From: Akkermansiaceae bacterium
GTDB taxonomy: Bacteria; Verrucomicrobiota; Verrucomicrobiia; Verrucomicrobiales; Akkermansiaceae
DNA: 64,000 nucleotides
Reading direction: 5' to 3'
NCBI GenBank assembly: GCA_022424905.1
Contig: JAKMGP010000029.1
Coordinates: 20,635 to 84,634 of the forward strand
The stretch's first letter is position 1, and every line of letters starts with the position of its first letter. Shown here one piece after another: positions 39,687 to 50,451 of this stretch. The translations under genes were made by a program, and so were the position numbers. Under the pieces are notes generated by a model, which made no database searches, was not told the origin of the DNA, and was given only the letters and a program-made list of their open reading frames with translations.

Positions 39687-40495
39687 TTGGGGGCCTTCGC
39701 CTTTAAGGCGCCTTTGATCCTCCCCGGGAAATCAGTTGTCACCGACTGTGTTCCCTGGTCCGCGAACCATTGGGCGACTTTGATTTCATTCACTGTCCAA
39801 ACATGATGCTCAAATCCGGTCATTTGTAATTTGGTAATAAATTTATCATTAACTGCAGAGCTACTTGAACTCATTCCATCTGCTTTCACTTTGCGTAAAG
39901 TGGCTAGAGAATCTTCCAATGAAGGCGTGAAGGAACCGTCTTGATTTTGTTTTACATTGGAAAGCCAGTAGGCCTTGAAGTAAGGAGCCTCCATCTTCAC
40001 CGCCCCGATAATTTTGGCATCAAAACAAATAAAAACGACCTGCTCTTTCTTAAGCTGGGACTTAGAAACCTCTCTCAAAAGCGGCGAAATAATTTCAAGT
40101 CCACATTTAATCTCAATGTAGATCTTTTTTTCCGCTGGAATCGTCTCAAACACTTCTCCAATTGTTGGGATTGAAGTGCCCTTAAATGCAGCCCCCTTTT
40201 TTATTCCCACATCTAATTTTTTGAGTTCTGCCAGAGTAGTATCCTTAACCACCAAGTTTTTCCCCGCCACTTTTTTGGTGTTCGCATCATGGATACAAAC
40301 AACATGGCCATCTTTAGTGAGATGAAAATCGCCTTCGATTGCGTCGGCTCCTTGCTTCCATGCCAAATTGAATGCCGGGATTGTATTTTCAGGAGCCTCA
40401 CCCGATGCCCCGCGATGTGCTACTATCATGGGTGTCCCTGCCAACGCAAATTGACCTAACACACCGAAAATTAAGATGTAAAAATGAGCTCTCAC
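39683..40495 (-). CDS. glycerophosphodiester phosphodiesterase, exported
   Basis: MIVAHRGASGEAPENTIPAFNLAWKQGADAIEGDFHLTKDGHVVCIHD. Confidence 0.92.
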   Translation of the reverse strand: MRAHFYILIFGVLGQFALAGTPMIVAHRGASGEAPENTIPAFNLAWKQGADAIEGDFHLTKDGHVVCIHDANTKKVAGKNLVVKDTTLAELKKLDVGIKKGAAFKGTSIPTIGEVFETIPAEKKIYIEIKCGLEIISPLLREVSKSQLKKEQVVFICFDAKIIGAVKMEAPYFKAYWLSNVKQNQDGSFTPSLEDSLATLRKVKADGMSSSSSAVNDKFITKLQMTGFEHHVWTVNEIKVAQWFADQGTQSVTTDFPGRIKGALKAKAPN

Positions 40496-40652
40496 TCCGC
40501 AGACGATGTCCTATCGCAGTAAAAAGCAAAAGGGAAATTCGCGCGCCCCGTGAGGCCCATTCCCAACCGCGGAATGAAAACTCGTTACCCTTTTTTACAT
40601 CCCCTACATAAATCAAAAAAAATAGTGAGCGATGCTTCCCCCTTCAAGGACC

Positions 40653-40687
40653 AAAAAAAAACCGCCGCATCCTGTGAATGCAACGGT
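40653..40687 (-). terminator. probable intrinsic terminator after bactofilin gene
   Basis: ACCG..GCAT / ATGC..CGGT hairpin with A9 on the plus strand (T run on the minus strand). Confidence 0.6.
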
Positions 40688-40711
40688 CTGAAAATTTGTT
40701 AGGATTAAAAA

Positions 40712-41032
40712 TCAGCTTCCAATCGAGGTTTTCCCCTGAAGAGTCGCACCTTCCTCCATGCTAAGGGTCTTTGTTTTGATATCCCCCTTGAGCAAAGACT
40801 TCTCCTTTAGCTCGCAACGATCTGATGTAATTGTCCCTTCAACCTTTCCGTAAAGTTTCACTTCCCCAGCCTTAACATCACCCTTGATACTCGCATTTTC
40901 AGCGATCGTCACTTTACCTTTATCAGAGATAATCTCTCCATCGATTTTCCCATCAACGATCATGTCATTTGAAAACTTGATTGATCCATTAATTTCGAGC
41001 CCCTGAGTGAGGATGTTGGTTGCATTTGCCAT
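40712..41032 (-). CDS. bactofilin (polymer-forming cytoskeletal protein)
   Basis: DMIVDGKIDGEIISDKGKVTIAENASIKGDVKAGEVKLYGKVEGTITSDRCELKEKSLLKGDI. Confidence 0.92.
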   Translation of the reverse strand: MANATNILTQGLEINGSIKFSNDMIVDGKIDGEIISDKGKVTIAENASIKGDVKAGEVKLYGKVEGTITSDRCELKEKSLLKGDIKTKTLSMEEGATLQGKTSIGS

Positions 41033-41128
41033 AATCTTGGACGGAGTCCACCAGCTTTAGGGATCTCTGGCAATGCCATTTTTGGGAAAGCTTTTGACAA
41101 AAAGCCCTACAAAGAGGACCACTTTGGC

Positions 41129-42265
41129 GTGAGCTTTGCCAGCCAGTTCAAACCACTCATGGAGGACCCGACTCCTCTCATGCGGAGATTTCGGAAATTA
41201 ATTGATCCCTGCCCTGATCGACAACTCGAGAGCATGGCTCGTCAAAGCCAAACTCTGACTCGCCGCCACTTTGGAAAAACGATGCGTCTCTTTGCACCTC
41301 TCTACCTATCAAACGAGTGTGTAAACAACTGCCAATATTGCGGATTTTCCCGTAATAATCCTATCCTTCGCACCACTCTTACCGTTCCTCAGGTTGTCGC
41401 TGAGGCCAAATATCTTTACGATTTAGGCTTTCGAAACATTCTTCTCGTGGCCGGCGAGCACCCTAAATTTGTTTCAGATGGCTACCTTCAAGAGTGTGTC
41501 AATGCACTGAGAGCCTTAATTCCAACGATTGGAATAGAGGTCGGCCCGATGGAGGATCATCAATACAGCGAGTTGGTCGATCACGGGGCTGAAGGCCTCA
41601 TCGTTTATCAAGAAACTTATCACCAAGAAACTTACGAAGTCCTTCACACCGCTGGCCCTAAGAAGAAATTTAATTGGAGGCTCGATTGTCCTGAGCGCGC
41701 TTACGCTGGAGGCTTTCGCAGAATCGGAATAGGTGCCCTTTTCGGCCTCGCCAACTGGCGCTACGAAGCAATCGCGCTGGCGACTCACCTTGACTATCTA
41801 CTCCGTCATTGTTGGAAAGCCAGCTTCACTATCGCTTTCCCTCGTATGAGACCCCATGCGGGGAACTATCAATACACCCCCAATCCAGAATTATCCCTAG
41901 ACGAACGAAGCCTAGTGCAATTACTCACTGCATTTCGCATTTGCTTTCCTCAAGTTGGAATTGTGCTTTCAACCCGCGAACCAGCAGAACTTCGCGACTC
42001 ACTCTTCCCTCTCGGCGTTACTCATATTTCGGCTGGTTCTCAAACAGACCCGGGGGGCTACACTGGCGCCGGAACCGAGAACCTACATTTAACGGTCAGG
42101 GGACTTCGGGTTGAACTTGAAAAACAACAAGTTCATGATCGGGCGACCGGTCAATTCGAAATCGATGACAAGCGACCGGTCGATGAAATCGCCGGCATTC
42201 TCAAAAATCAGGGATTTGACCCAGTATGGAAAGACTGGGATCCCGCAATTCTTACTTATTCATGA
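41129..42265 (+). CDS. thiH: 2-iminoacetate synthase (radical SAM)
   Basis: APLYLSNECVNNCQYCGFSRNNPI (CxxxCxxC), VGPMEDHQYSELVDHGAEGLIVYQETYH. GTG start or ATG 41159 possible. Confidence 0.94.
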   Translation: MSFASQFKPLMEDPTPLMRRFRKLIDPCPDRQLESMARQSQTLTRRHFGKTMRLFAPLYLSNECVNNCQYCGFSRNNPILRTTLTVPQVVAEAKYLYDLGFRNILLVAGEHPKFVSDGYLQECVNALRALIPTIGIEVGPMEDHQYSELVDHGAEGLIVYQETYHQETYEVLHTAGPKKKFNWRLDCPERAYAGGFRRIGIGALFGLANWRYEAIALATHLDYLLRHCWKASFTIAFPRMRPHAGNYQYTPNPELSLDERSLVQLLTAFRICFPQVGIVLSTREPAELRDSLFPLGVTHISAGSQTDPGGYTGAGTENLHLTVRGLRVELEKQQVHDRATGQFEIDDKRPVDEIAGILKNQGFDPVWKDWDPAILTYS

Positions 42266-42462
42266 CTCTCACAATCAACGGAGAAAATCGCAAATTCAAC
42301 AATGGCCTCAATTTACAGGCCCTCCTCGTAGAGTTAGGACTTGCTGAGAAACCAGTGGTGGTTGAACTCAACCAGAAAGCACTCGCGCCTTCTGAGTTCA
42401 AATCCCAGAAGCTCACGAACAATGATCAGCTTGAGATCATTACAATTGCCGCCGGAGGATAA
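42262..42462 (+). CDS. thiS: sulfur carrier protein ThiS
   Basis: 66-aa ubiquitin-fold protein ending IAAGG; overlaps the thiH stop. Confidence 0.9.
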   Translation: MTLTINGENRKFNNGLNLQALLVELGLAEKPVVVELNQKALAPSEFKSQKLTNNDQLEIITIAAGG

Positions 42463-42910
42463 CCTAATTCATTCACTTATTTTCTGAACCTAGCTTAGGT
42501 TCAATCAGCTCGACAGGCTGAGAAGCTGCGACTTTGAAAGAGAAGTTATGGAACAACTACCTGTTTGCTCCACCCCTTTTTAGTGGTTGAGGGACCAGTG
42601 TCCTAACATTCGGTTTTGACCCAACAGAAGGGCCAACTGACACAAAGACAGAGAAAAAATCAACCCTATCCCCCAGCCCGTTTCTGAAATCTCTAAATGC
42701 TGTCGTCGGTTCCTTTTCATAGCCACTCATTGTAACAATTCTTTGACTGGCGACACTAAAGCTTCCGCAAAAGAAACCGCAATCGACCCCCACAAAAAGA
42801 AGGGAAATCTTAGATTCTTTACCCCCCATTCGAGATCCAACCACCTTGCTGAATTTTTCACCGCGACAAGGCCTATCCTCTACGATATCTACCCCCTTGC
42901 TTGCCTCACT

Positions 42911-44866
42911 ATGTCCGCCCCTCGTAAAGCCCTCAGAAAATATTTCGGTCATGATTCTTTTCGCGATGGCCAAGAAGAGGTCATCGAATCCATCTTATCG
43001 GACAAATCTACCCTCGCCGTATTTCCAACCGGAGGGGGGAAATCACTCTGTTATCAACTTCCCGCATTACTATTCGATCAACTCACTCTCGTTGTCTCTC
43101 CGCTCATCGCCCTGATGAAAGATCAGGTTGACTCGCTAGTTGCCAAAGGAATCCCGGCAGCCCGACTCGATTCCACCCTTTCGGCAGACGAAACGAGCAA
43201 GCTTTACCAGAAACTTAAGAAAAATAAGATCAGGCTCCTTTACGTAGCACCCGAGCGCCTCGCTAACGAAAAGTTTAGAGCGCGTCTTAGCAAAATCCCA
43301 CTCGCTCTGCTTGCAATAGATGAGGCCCATTGCATTTCGGAATGGGGACATAATTTCCGCCCTGACTACCTCAAGTTAACTCGTTTTTCCGACGAGCTCA
43401 AAATCCCACGTGTTCTCTGCCTCACGGCAACGGCCACTCCGGAGGTCGCGAAGGATATTTGTAGACACTTCGAAATTCAATCGCAGGACCATCATCAACT
43501 CACTTTTTATCGAGCCAACCTCGACCTCGTAGTCACTCCTATCGCTACAAACGATCGCCGTGAGCACCTCCTCAAGCAGCTCAAGAAAGCGCCTATTCAA
43601 CCAACCATCATTTACACAACTCTGCAGCACGGGGCAGAGTCTCTCGCCTCCTTTCTAAAGAGCAACGGACTTCCCGTCCGCCCTTATCACGCCGGATTAC
43701 GATCCGAGGCACGCTCTGAAATCCAAGAGGCCTTTATGTCCGGTGAAGTTCCCATTATCTGCGCTACTATCGCGTTTGGAATGGGAATCGACAAATCAGA
43801 TATCCGAGCGATTTATCATTACAACCTCCCCAAATCGCTCGAAAATTATACCCAAGAAATCGGTCGTGCCGGACGGGACGGCCAACAAGCGCACTGCGAA
43901 CTTCTGGCCTGCCAAGATGATCTTCGAACTCTCGCCAACTTTACTTATGGCGATACCCCACAACCCAATGCCCTTCGCTCCATCCTCCGTATTCTACTAG
44001 ACCAACCCGGGGAATTCGATATTTCGATCTATGAACTTTCGCGATCTCACGACATTCGCCCCCTTGTCATCAACACTTTACTAACTTATCTCGAATTAGA
44101 AGGATTTCTCAAAGCCACTTCTCCGTTCTACTCTACTTACAAGATTTCGTTCACCCGAGATCTAGAGCACCTTTTGAATGGCTTCGATTCAAATCGTCAG
44201 TCTTTTCTCCGCAAACTTTTCGAGACCGCCAAACCGGGCTACAAATGGCTCGAGCTAAATCCGGAGGACGCGGCCGCTGAGATCGGTGAGTCCAAAGAAA
44301 AAATCGTGAAAACAATTGCCTACCTTGAAGACCTTGAGGACATCGCTGTCAAACCTTCCAGAGTTCGACAGGGCTATCGACTTCTTGAGAAACCTGATGA
44401 TCTTCCCGCTCTCACTCGGCGGGTGATCGATCTTTTTCAACGCCGCGAAAACTCGGATCTTCAACGTCTTCAAGGGGTCGTTACACACGCGCTAAGGCCA
44501 TCTTGTCTCTACGCATCGCTCCTAGATCATTTTGGCGAAGAAATGAAATCCTGTGGCCACTGCTCTCGTTGCCGTGGCCACGCTCCGCCCCCGAACCTCC
44601 CTTCCTCGCCCCCTCCCGAAATCACTAATGAAGACCTCAACCTAATTCAAAATCTAGTCAACCTCAAGCAACCCGGTCTTCGAACACCCCGGGCTCTCGC
44701 CCGCTTTCTTTGCGGAATGACCTCTCCCGCCACAACTTACTCTTGGTATCTACCAGATGGAGCGCGCCGCAAACAGCGCCTCATTTCCCACGATGCCTAC
44801 TCTCTTCTCGAGCTTCACCCTTTCGAATCGATCCTCAAAATCTGTGAGGCCCAAATTTTCCACTGA
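42911..44866 (+). CDS. recQ: RecQ-family ATP-dependent DNA helicase
   Basis: RKYFGHDSFRDGQEEVI, FPTGGGKSLCYQLPAL, DEAHCISEWGHNFRPDY, C-terminal Cys cluster CGHCSRC; start at ATG 42911. Confidence 0.92.
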   Translation: MSAPRKALRKYFGHDSFRDGQEEVIESILSDKSTLAVFPTGGGKSLCYQLPALLFDQLTLVVSPLIALMKDQVDSLVAKGIPAARLDSTLSADETSKLYQKLKKNKIRLLYVAPERLANEKFRARLSKIPLALLAIDEAHCISEWGHNFRPDYLKLTRFSDELKIPRVLCLTATATPEVAKDICRHFEIQSQDHHQLTFYRANLDLVVTPIATNDRREHLLKQLKKAPIQPTIIYTTLQHGAESLASFLKSNGLPVRPYHAGLRSEARSEIQEAFMSGEVPIICATIAFGMGIDKSDIRAIYHYNLPKSLENYTQEIGRAGRDGQQAHCELLACQDDLRTLANFTYGDTPQPNALRSILRILLDQPGEFDISIYELSRSHDIRPLVINTLLTYLELEGFLKATSPFYSTYKISFTRDLEHLLNGFDSNRQSFLRKLFETAKPGYKWLELNPEDAAAEIGESKEKIVKTIAYLEDLEDIAVKPSRVRQGYRLLEKPDDLPALTRRVIDLFQRRENSDLQRLQGVVTHALRPSCLYASLLDHFGEEMKSCGHCSRCRGHAPPPNLPSSPPPEITNEDLNLIQNLVNLKQPGLRTPRALARFLCGMTSPATTYSWYLPDGARRKQRLISHDAYSLLELHPFESILKICEAQIFH

Positions 44867-44874
44867 TTCAGCCC

Positions 44875-45903
44875 ATGAAAAAACTCCTCTTCCTCGCCAT
44901 AATACTACCTGGCTTTGCTCAAGAGCCAATCATTCGAATTGCCTGCGGTTCTTGTTACAAGCCGGAACGTGATAACGGCATTTTTAGAGCCATTGCAGCC
45001 GATAAGCCCCAAGCCTTCCTTTTTATGGGCGATAATATTTACGCGGACACCAATGACCCTCAGATAATGAAAGAAAAATACCGCGATCTTAATAATCAGC
45101 CAGACTATGCGGCTTTTGCAAAAACTGTCCCTATTATTCCAATTTGGGATGATCATGATTACGGGCTCAACGATGCCGGGCGAGAATACAAAATGAAGGA
45201 AGCTTCTGCTCAACTTTTCTTCGAAGCCTTCAACTTCCCAACTCACCACGAAGCCACAAAAACACCTGGTGTCTATCACTCACAGATTTTGGGACCTCAG
45301 GGAAAGCGGGTCCAATTGATCATGCTCGATACTCGCTACTTCCGAAGTCCGTTGAAAAAAATCAAGAAAGGGAAACGAAAAGTTTATCAAATTGAAAAAG
45401 GTCCGGATGCGACCATTCTCGGTAAAACCCAATGGCAATGGCTCAAAGAACAACTCAGAAAGACCGCTGAATTACGCATCATAGTAAGCTCCATCCAAAT
45501 TATTAACACCGAGCACCGTTTTGAAAAATGGAGTAATATCCCAAACGAACGCACGAAGCTTTTGAACCTACTGAAAGGCTCCAACCCCGGTCCAACGATT
45601 CTTCTTAGCGGTGATCGTCATCTTGCGGAGGTCTGCCGAATACGAGCCAATGGAAAAGAGAATCTTCCATTTGATCTATACGAGATGACCTGCAGCGGAA
45701 TGACTCATGCTGGAGCACCTAATGATCACTCTCATCTAAGGGTCCCCGGAACCTATTCAAGGGACCTGAACTACGGATTAATTGATATCAACTGGGGAAG
45801 AAAGAAACCAGAAGTCACTCTATCGGTAAAAACACCAACGCTAGATGTCACCACTGGAAGCATGACTGTTCTCGACTTTAACGAGGATTCAACAATCAAA
45901 TAA
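44875..45903 (+). CDS. PhoD-like alkaline phosphatase/phosphodiesterase
   Basis: IACGSCYKPERDN, FMGDNIYAD, IWDDHDYGLNDAG, LLSGDRHLAE. Confidence 0.92.
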   Translation: MKKLLFLAIILPGFAQEPIIRIACGSCYKPERDNGIFRAIAADKPQAFLFMGDNIYADTNDPQIMKEKYRDLNNQPDYAAFAKTVPIIPIWDDHDYGLNDAGREYKMKEASAQLFFEAFNFPTHHEATKTPGVYHSQILGPQGKRVQLIMLDTRYFRSPLKKIKKGKRKVYQIEKGPDATILGKTQWQWLKEQLRKTAELRIIVSSIQIINTEHRFEKWSNIPNERTKLLNLLKGSNPGPTILLSGDRHLAEVCRIRANGKENLPFDLYEMTCSGMTHAGAPNDHSHLRVPGTYSRDLNYGLIDINWGRKKPEVTLSVKTPTLDVTTGSMTVLDFNEDSTIK

Positions 45904-45916
45904 GCTAGCAATAGGG

Positions 45917-46948
45917 TTAAAGAAGGTCCAACTGGCTCTCCTCCTCCTCAAACTTCACCCCCACCCCAAGAAGCCTTACCGACTTACCCTCCCCTCGGCT
46001 CCAAGCCAAACTAAGCAGTTCTCTGTAGACTGTTTCATCCATTTGTCTTCCCGCCTTCTCAGCAGTAGTCTGAGTGAAATCCTCAAACTTTAACTTCACC
46101 ACCCTTGATTTAATTTCCTGACTAGAATTGTGCTTCACCGCCTCCTCAACTTCAGTTCGCAACTTGCGGAGAACATTCATAAGCCAGTCGAAATCATCAA
46201 TATTTTCCCGAAAAGTTCGCTCCTTCGAAAGCGACTTCCTAGCTCGACTGACTGTGACCTCCCGATCATCTTTGCCCCGACATCTATCGAAGAGTTCAAG
46301 GCCCCACCGCCCGAGCTTTTCCGCGACTTCGACCTTACTTAATAACTGGAAATCGCCACAAGTTTCGATCCCCAAACGCGCCAAGGTTTCTTGTCCCTTT
46401 TTCCCCACTCCCTGAAGTTTCGAAACCCTTAGGCCTCGCATAAAACCATTGACATCTTCAAGCTTCACCTCGAGCTGTCCGTCAGGTTTATTCCAGTCAC
46501 TTGCCACTTTCGCAATCATCTTATTCGGCGCGATTCCAGCAGAGGCCGTAAGACCAGTTTCTAAATAGATAGCACGGCGGATTTCCTTTGCCAGTGCCGC
46601 TCCAGATTCAGCGCGATGACTAACATCAAGATAGGCCTCATCTAAAGAAAGAGGCTGAACGATATCAGTGTAACGACCAAAAATCGCACGGATTTTTAAA
46701 GACTCCTGACGGTAAACCTCAAACCGAACCGGAGTCAGAATAATCTCAGGGCAGAGCTGCCTTGCCTTAAAGACCGGCATTGCGGAGTGACACCCAAATT
46801 TACGAGCCTCGTAATTGGCCGTCGTCAAAACCCCCCGCCCCGTGCTACCTCCAACTCCAACGGGCTTTCCATTTAGCGAAGGGTCATCACGCACTTCGAT
46901 GGCCGCATAAAAGCAGTCCATGTCAATGTGGATGATTGTCCGAACCAT
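45917..46948 (-). CDS. dinB: DNA polymerase IV
   Basis: [61 protein letters not shown]. Confidence 0.95.
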   Translation of the reverse strand: [343 protein letters not shown]

Positions 46949-46991
46949 AATGGTAATCTAGCGGAGCTAAATCACTGGAACAATCGACTAA

Positions 46992-48581
46992 TTAAATATC
47001 AAAGAAGTCCTCACCGAACGCTCCAGATTTTTGTAGATAGTAGTCATAACCACCAGAATATTTCTTCACCTCTCCATCCGCGATGTGCCAAGTGTGTTCA
47101 GCGAGCGAGCGGATAAAGTGCACGTCGTGAGAAATGAAAACCAAAGTCCCTTCATACTGCTTTAAAGCAGAGACAAGAGCCTCGATGGAAGTCAAATCAA
47201 GGTGAGTCGTCGGCTCGTCCATCAAAAGAAGATTGGGAGGATCAACGAGGAATTTCACAAGTGATAAACGCGATTTCTCACCCCCGGAGAGAATTTTTAC
47301 ACGCTTAGAAACATCATCCTTTTTGAAGAGAAAAGACCCGAGGATAGCACGCGCTTCATTTTCACGCATCCCACCACCAGCCTCAATAACTTCCTCAAGC
47401 ACCGAATTATTTTCATTCAAGGTCATAGCCCGATGTTGAGAAAAGTATCCGATCTTCGTTGTTGTTCCAACATTCCGGCGCCCAGCGTCCCCTTTTTCGA
47501 TACCCGCAATCATCTTCATGAGGGTCGATTTTCCTGCACCGTTCGGCCCCACCAAAACAATACGATCTCCTCGCTCGATGTGAACATCGAGATTCTTGTA
47601 GAGGACGTTATCACCATAGGCCTTATCCACATTCTCGAGAGAAATCACTCTTTGGGTTGAGCGTGGTGGCTGCGGAAAATGAAAATGGAAAAGCTTTCGT
47701 GGCTTTCGTGGCTTGGGTAGACGAACCATTTTCTCAATCATCTTCACCCGACTTTGGACTTGCGAAGCCTTTGAGCCAACCGAGCGAAATTTATCGATAA
47801 ATTCCTGAATGCGAGCGATTTCCTTTTTCTGGTTCTGGAAAGCCTTCATCTGTTGGTCATACCGCTCATCCTTCAACTGCAAATACTTGGTATAATTCCC
47901 GGTATAATTAATGAACTTTTGCTCATCAATTTCGTAAACTTTCTCGACAACACCATCCATGAACGAACGGTCGTGCGAAATAATGAGGAGCGCACCAGGA
48001 TATTGTTGGAGATATTTTTGAAACCACATCAGGGAGTTCAAATCCAGGTGGTTTGTTGGCTCATCGAGCATAAGGAGATCAGGCTCTTCGACAAGTAAGC
48101 GGGCAAGGTGAGCCCGCATGATCCACCCCCCTGAAAACATGTCAGCAGGCCGGTCAAAATCTTCCTGAGAATACCCTAAACCAGCAAGAATCTTCTTAGC
48201 CTTAGGCTCAAGTTGATAACCATTTAACTCCTCCCATCGATCTTGGGATTTGCCAAATTCCTCGGAATCCTCCGCCTTCGTCCGCATTGTCTCTAGCACT
48301 TCGCGGTGCTCAGCGGTGATCCCCATTGCAATTTCCATGATGCTGGCATTCCCAGGATCTCCAGCTTCCTGAGCGAGGTAGCCTACCATGCCATACTCAT
48401 CGAGATCGACAGTCCCTTGATCGGCGTCTTCTTCTTTTAAGACAATTTTGAAAAGAGTCGATTTGCCCGCGCCGTTAGGCCCGACCAAGGCGACCCGCTC
48501 ACCCCAATTGATCGTCATTTCCGAGTTTTCGAACAGCACACGACCACCTAAGGCCTTAGTCATCTTCTTGATCGTCAACAT
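46992..48581 (-). CDS. ABC-F family ATP-binding cassette protein
   Basis: Two ABC modules (GPNGAGKSTLFKIV, GPNGAGKSTLMKMI), no TM domains, DEPTNHLDL / DEPTTHLDL. Confidence 0.92.
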   Translation of the reverse strand: MLTIKKMTKALGGRVLFENSEMTINWGERVALVGPNGAGKSTLFKIVLKEEDADQGTVDLDEYGMVGYLAQEAGDPGNASIMEIAMGITAEHREVLETMRTKAEDSEEFGKSQDRWEELNGYQLEPKAKKILAGLGYSQEDFDRPADMFSGGWIMRAHLARLLVEEPDLLMLDEPTNHLDLNSLMWFQKYLQQYPGALLIISHDRSFMDGVVEKVYEIDEQKFINYTGNYTKYLQLKDERYDQQMKAFQNQKKEIARIQEFIDKFRSVGSKASQVQSRVKMIEKMVRLPKPRKPRKLFHFHFPQPPRSTQRVISLENVDKAYGDNVLYKNLDVHIERGDRIVLVGPNGAGKSTLMKMIAGIEKGDAGRRNVGTTTKIGYFSQHRAMTLNENNSVLEEVIEAGGGMRENEARAILGSFLFKKDDVSKRVKILSGGEKSRLSLVKFLVDPPNLLLMDEPTTHLDLTSIEALVSALKQYEGTLVFISHDVHFIRSLAEHTWHIADGEVKKYSGGYDYYLQKSGAFGEDFFDI

Positions 48582-48664
48582 GGCAAAGGGGATGTCGGGG
48601 CTGTTTGCGCGAGAGTCAAGAAGTTTGCGATTAGGCTGGCGGAACTCCGAAAGGTCGCAAAGAC

Positions 48665-50392
48665 CTATCTTTTTACAGCTTCAATCCTACCCTCGAGTAG
48701 TTTAGCTGCCTTTATTTTTTCCATTTTTTTCAAAACCCCGTGAAACCCCTCTAAGGTCGCAAGATGGTTTGGACGCAAAGCGAGACCCTCACGGAAAGCA
48801 TCCTCAGCCTTCTCCAGCTTCCCTTCCTGAAGATAAAACAACCCTAGCCTCCACTTCATCGGATAATCCACCGAGGGAGGGAGAAGATTAGAAGGAGTCC
48901 CCTGCCGGTCAGAAGCAGAACGAAACCAAGTCGCAGCCGATAGGCGAATTGCTCCCTCTTGATTCTGAGCAATTAAACCACGAAGTTCTGGGACCATCAT
49001 CAACAGAGTATTCATCGCCCGCACCCAATCGGCATAACTACTAGTCTTAGCGGCAAGTTTCTGGGTCTTTCCTAAAGCATCAACCCTGAGCAAGAATTGG
49101 TCGAAGAGGGCTTTACTACTCTTTATGTCTTTATCCGCAATAGCCATGCGAACCGCGAGGTAGATTGCGATACAATTTCGGTAAGGCAAAGCGAATGATT
49201 TATCCTTGAACCATTGTTCTTCTGGCAACGCCTTAAGAAGCTTCTGCCCCTTTTTAAATGAAGCAATATCCCTTCGCCCCATCATCATGCGTGCCCCTAC
49301 ATTGCGACCTTCCCAGAGCAGTAATCCGGCACCGCGCGAAAAAAGTCGCGCTTCTTCGATTTCGATTTCAGCGAGCTCCTTCCCAACTTTTTCCGCCATG
49401 CTTTTCTCCCCTTTCATTTCATGGAGAGTAGCTAAGTAGACTTTGGCACGGATCCAGCCATCGCAATCATAAAGACTTACCTTCTCTTCGCTCATGTAGG
49501 CTGTGTAGAACTTAGCAGCGTCATTCGCAGCTTGAATCGCCAGAGCTGCGTTACCACAACGAGCTTCGACATGAGCCAGCATGAGGTGATAGGGAGGATA
49601 TTTCGGCAGCAGCTTCACCAATTTACGAGCCACTGGTAAAACCTCATTACGGAGCATTGAGACATTCAAGGGAGCTTCGGCCTGGCTACTGACCCAAAAC
49701 GCCATAACCGAAAGATGTTCAGGCTGTTGTTCTAGCATCTTCTTAATGCCCTCGTTCGCCCTTTTTTGCCCTACGAGTGGTTTGCCTCCGCTATCAAATC
49801 CATCTCTCTGGAGAAATAGGGAGAATAAACGCGCCTGAATATCAGCAGGATACTTTTCCGAGAGTGAATTAAAGGCCATCCCTGCAGCCCTTACACCGCT
49901 GGTCAAAAGGTAACCGGCTGCTTGTGCGTATCGCTTCTCAAGATCGGACCAACGAGTTTTCTTTGCTGAGATCTCCGATTCCAGCAAATCAAGCATCCGA
50001 TCAACCGCAGCCCTTCGCTCAGAGAAAAATTCATGTTGGCTTCCAGCCAAGCTCATTGCAATTCCCCAATAGGCCATTAGGCACTCGGGATCCACCCTCG
50101 CTGCCTCACAAAAGTGCCGATAAGCTTCAAAATCCCAAGAAGCGTTCATCCGGCCAAGTCCTTGCGCAACGTGGCTAGCCGCTATTTCCGAGCTAGAAGA
50201 AATTGCCATATGTCCCTCACCCAAAGCGACTATGACCTTTGGCTTCCCAAGTTTGATAACAACCGGGTGGATCACATCTTCCACCTTAAAATCGTCGGCA
50301 GCTAACTCACCGCAGAGCACAAAGTGAAATATCAAAAGCAAGGTCTTTCTCACTCCAAAATTCTCGGTTAAACAGACACAATTGGCAAACAA
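48665..50392 (-). CDS. TPR-repeat protein, exported
   Basis: N-terminal hydrophobic leader; tetratricopeptide-like repeats (LFYLQEGKLEKAEDAFREGLALRPNHLATLEG). Confidence 0.75.
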   Translation of the reverse strand: MFANCVCLTENFGVRKTLLLIFHFVLCGELAADDFKVEDVIHPVVIKLGKPKVIVALGEGHMAISSSSEIAASHVAQGLGRMNASWDFEAYRHFCEAARVDPECLMAYWGIAMSLAGSQHEFFSERRAAVDRMLDLLESEISAKKTRWSDLEKRYAQAAGYLLTSGVRAAGMAFNSLSEKYPADIQARLFSLFLQRDGFDSGGKPLVGQKRANEGIKKMLEQQPEHLSVMAFWVSSQAEAPLNVSMLRNEVLPVARKLVKLLPKYPPYHLMLAHVEARCGNAALAIQAANDAAKFYTAYMSEEKVSLYDCDGWIRAKVYLATLHEMKGEKSMAEKVGKELAEIEIEEARLFSRGAGLLLWEGRNVGARMMMGRRDIASFKKGQKLLKALPEEQWFKDKSFALPYRNCIAIYLAVRMAIADKDIKSSKALFDQFLLRVDALGKTQKLAAKTSSYADWVRAMNTLLMMVPELRGLIAQNQEGAIRLSAATWFRSASDRQGTPSNLLPPSVDYPMKWRLGLFYLQEGKLEKAEDAFREGLALRPNHLATLEGFHGVLKKMEKIKAAKLLEGRIEAVKR

Positions 50393-50451
50393 TCAATCAG
50401 TAACAAAGACCCGGACTCGACAGCACACCTCAATCTAGTCAAAACTTCAGC

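Noticed and set aside
41033-41128. TPP riboswitch upstream of thiH-thiS
   Set aside because: No recognisable THI-box (CTGAGA...) sequence in the short leader.
41118-41133. Sigma-54-like TGGCGTGAGCTTTGCC near thiH
   Set aside because: Overlaps the likely start codon and early coding sequence of thiH; probably chance.
42486-42502. Hairpin GAACCTA-GCT-TAGGTTC after thiS
   Set aside because: Small stem with no T run; insufficient to call a terminator or element.
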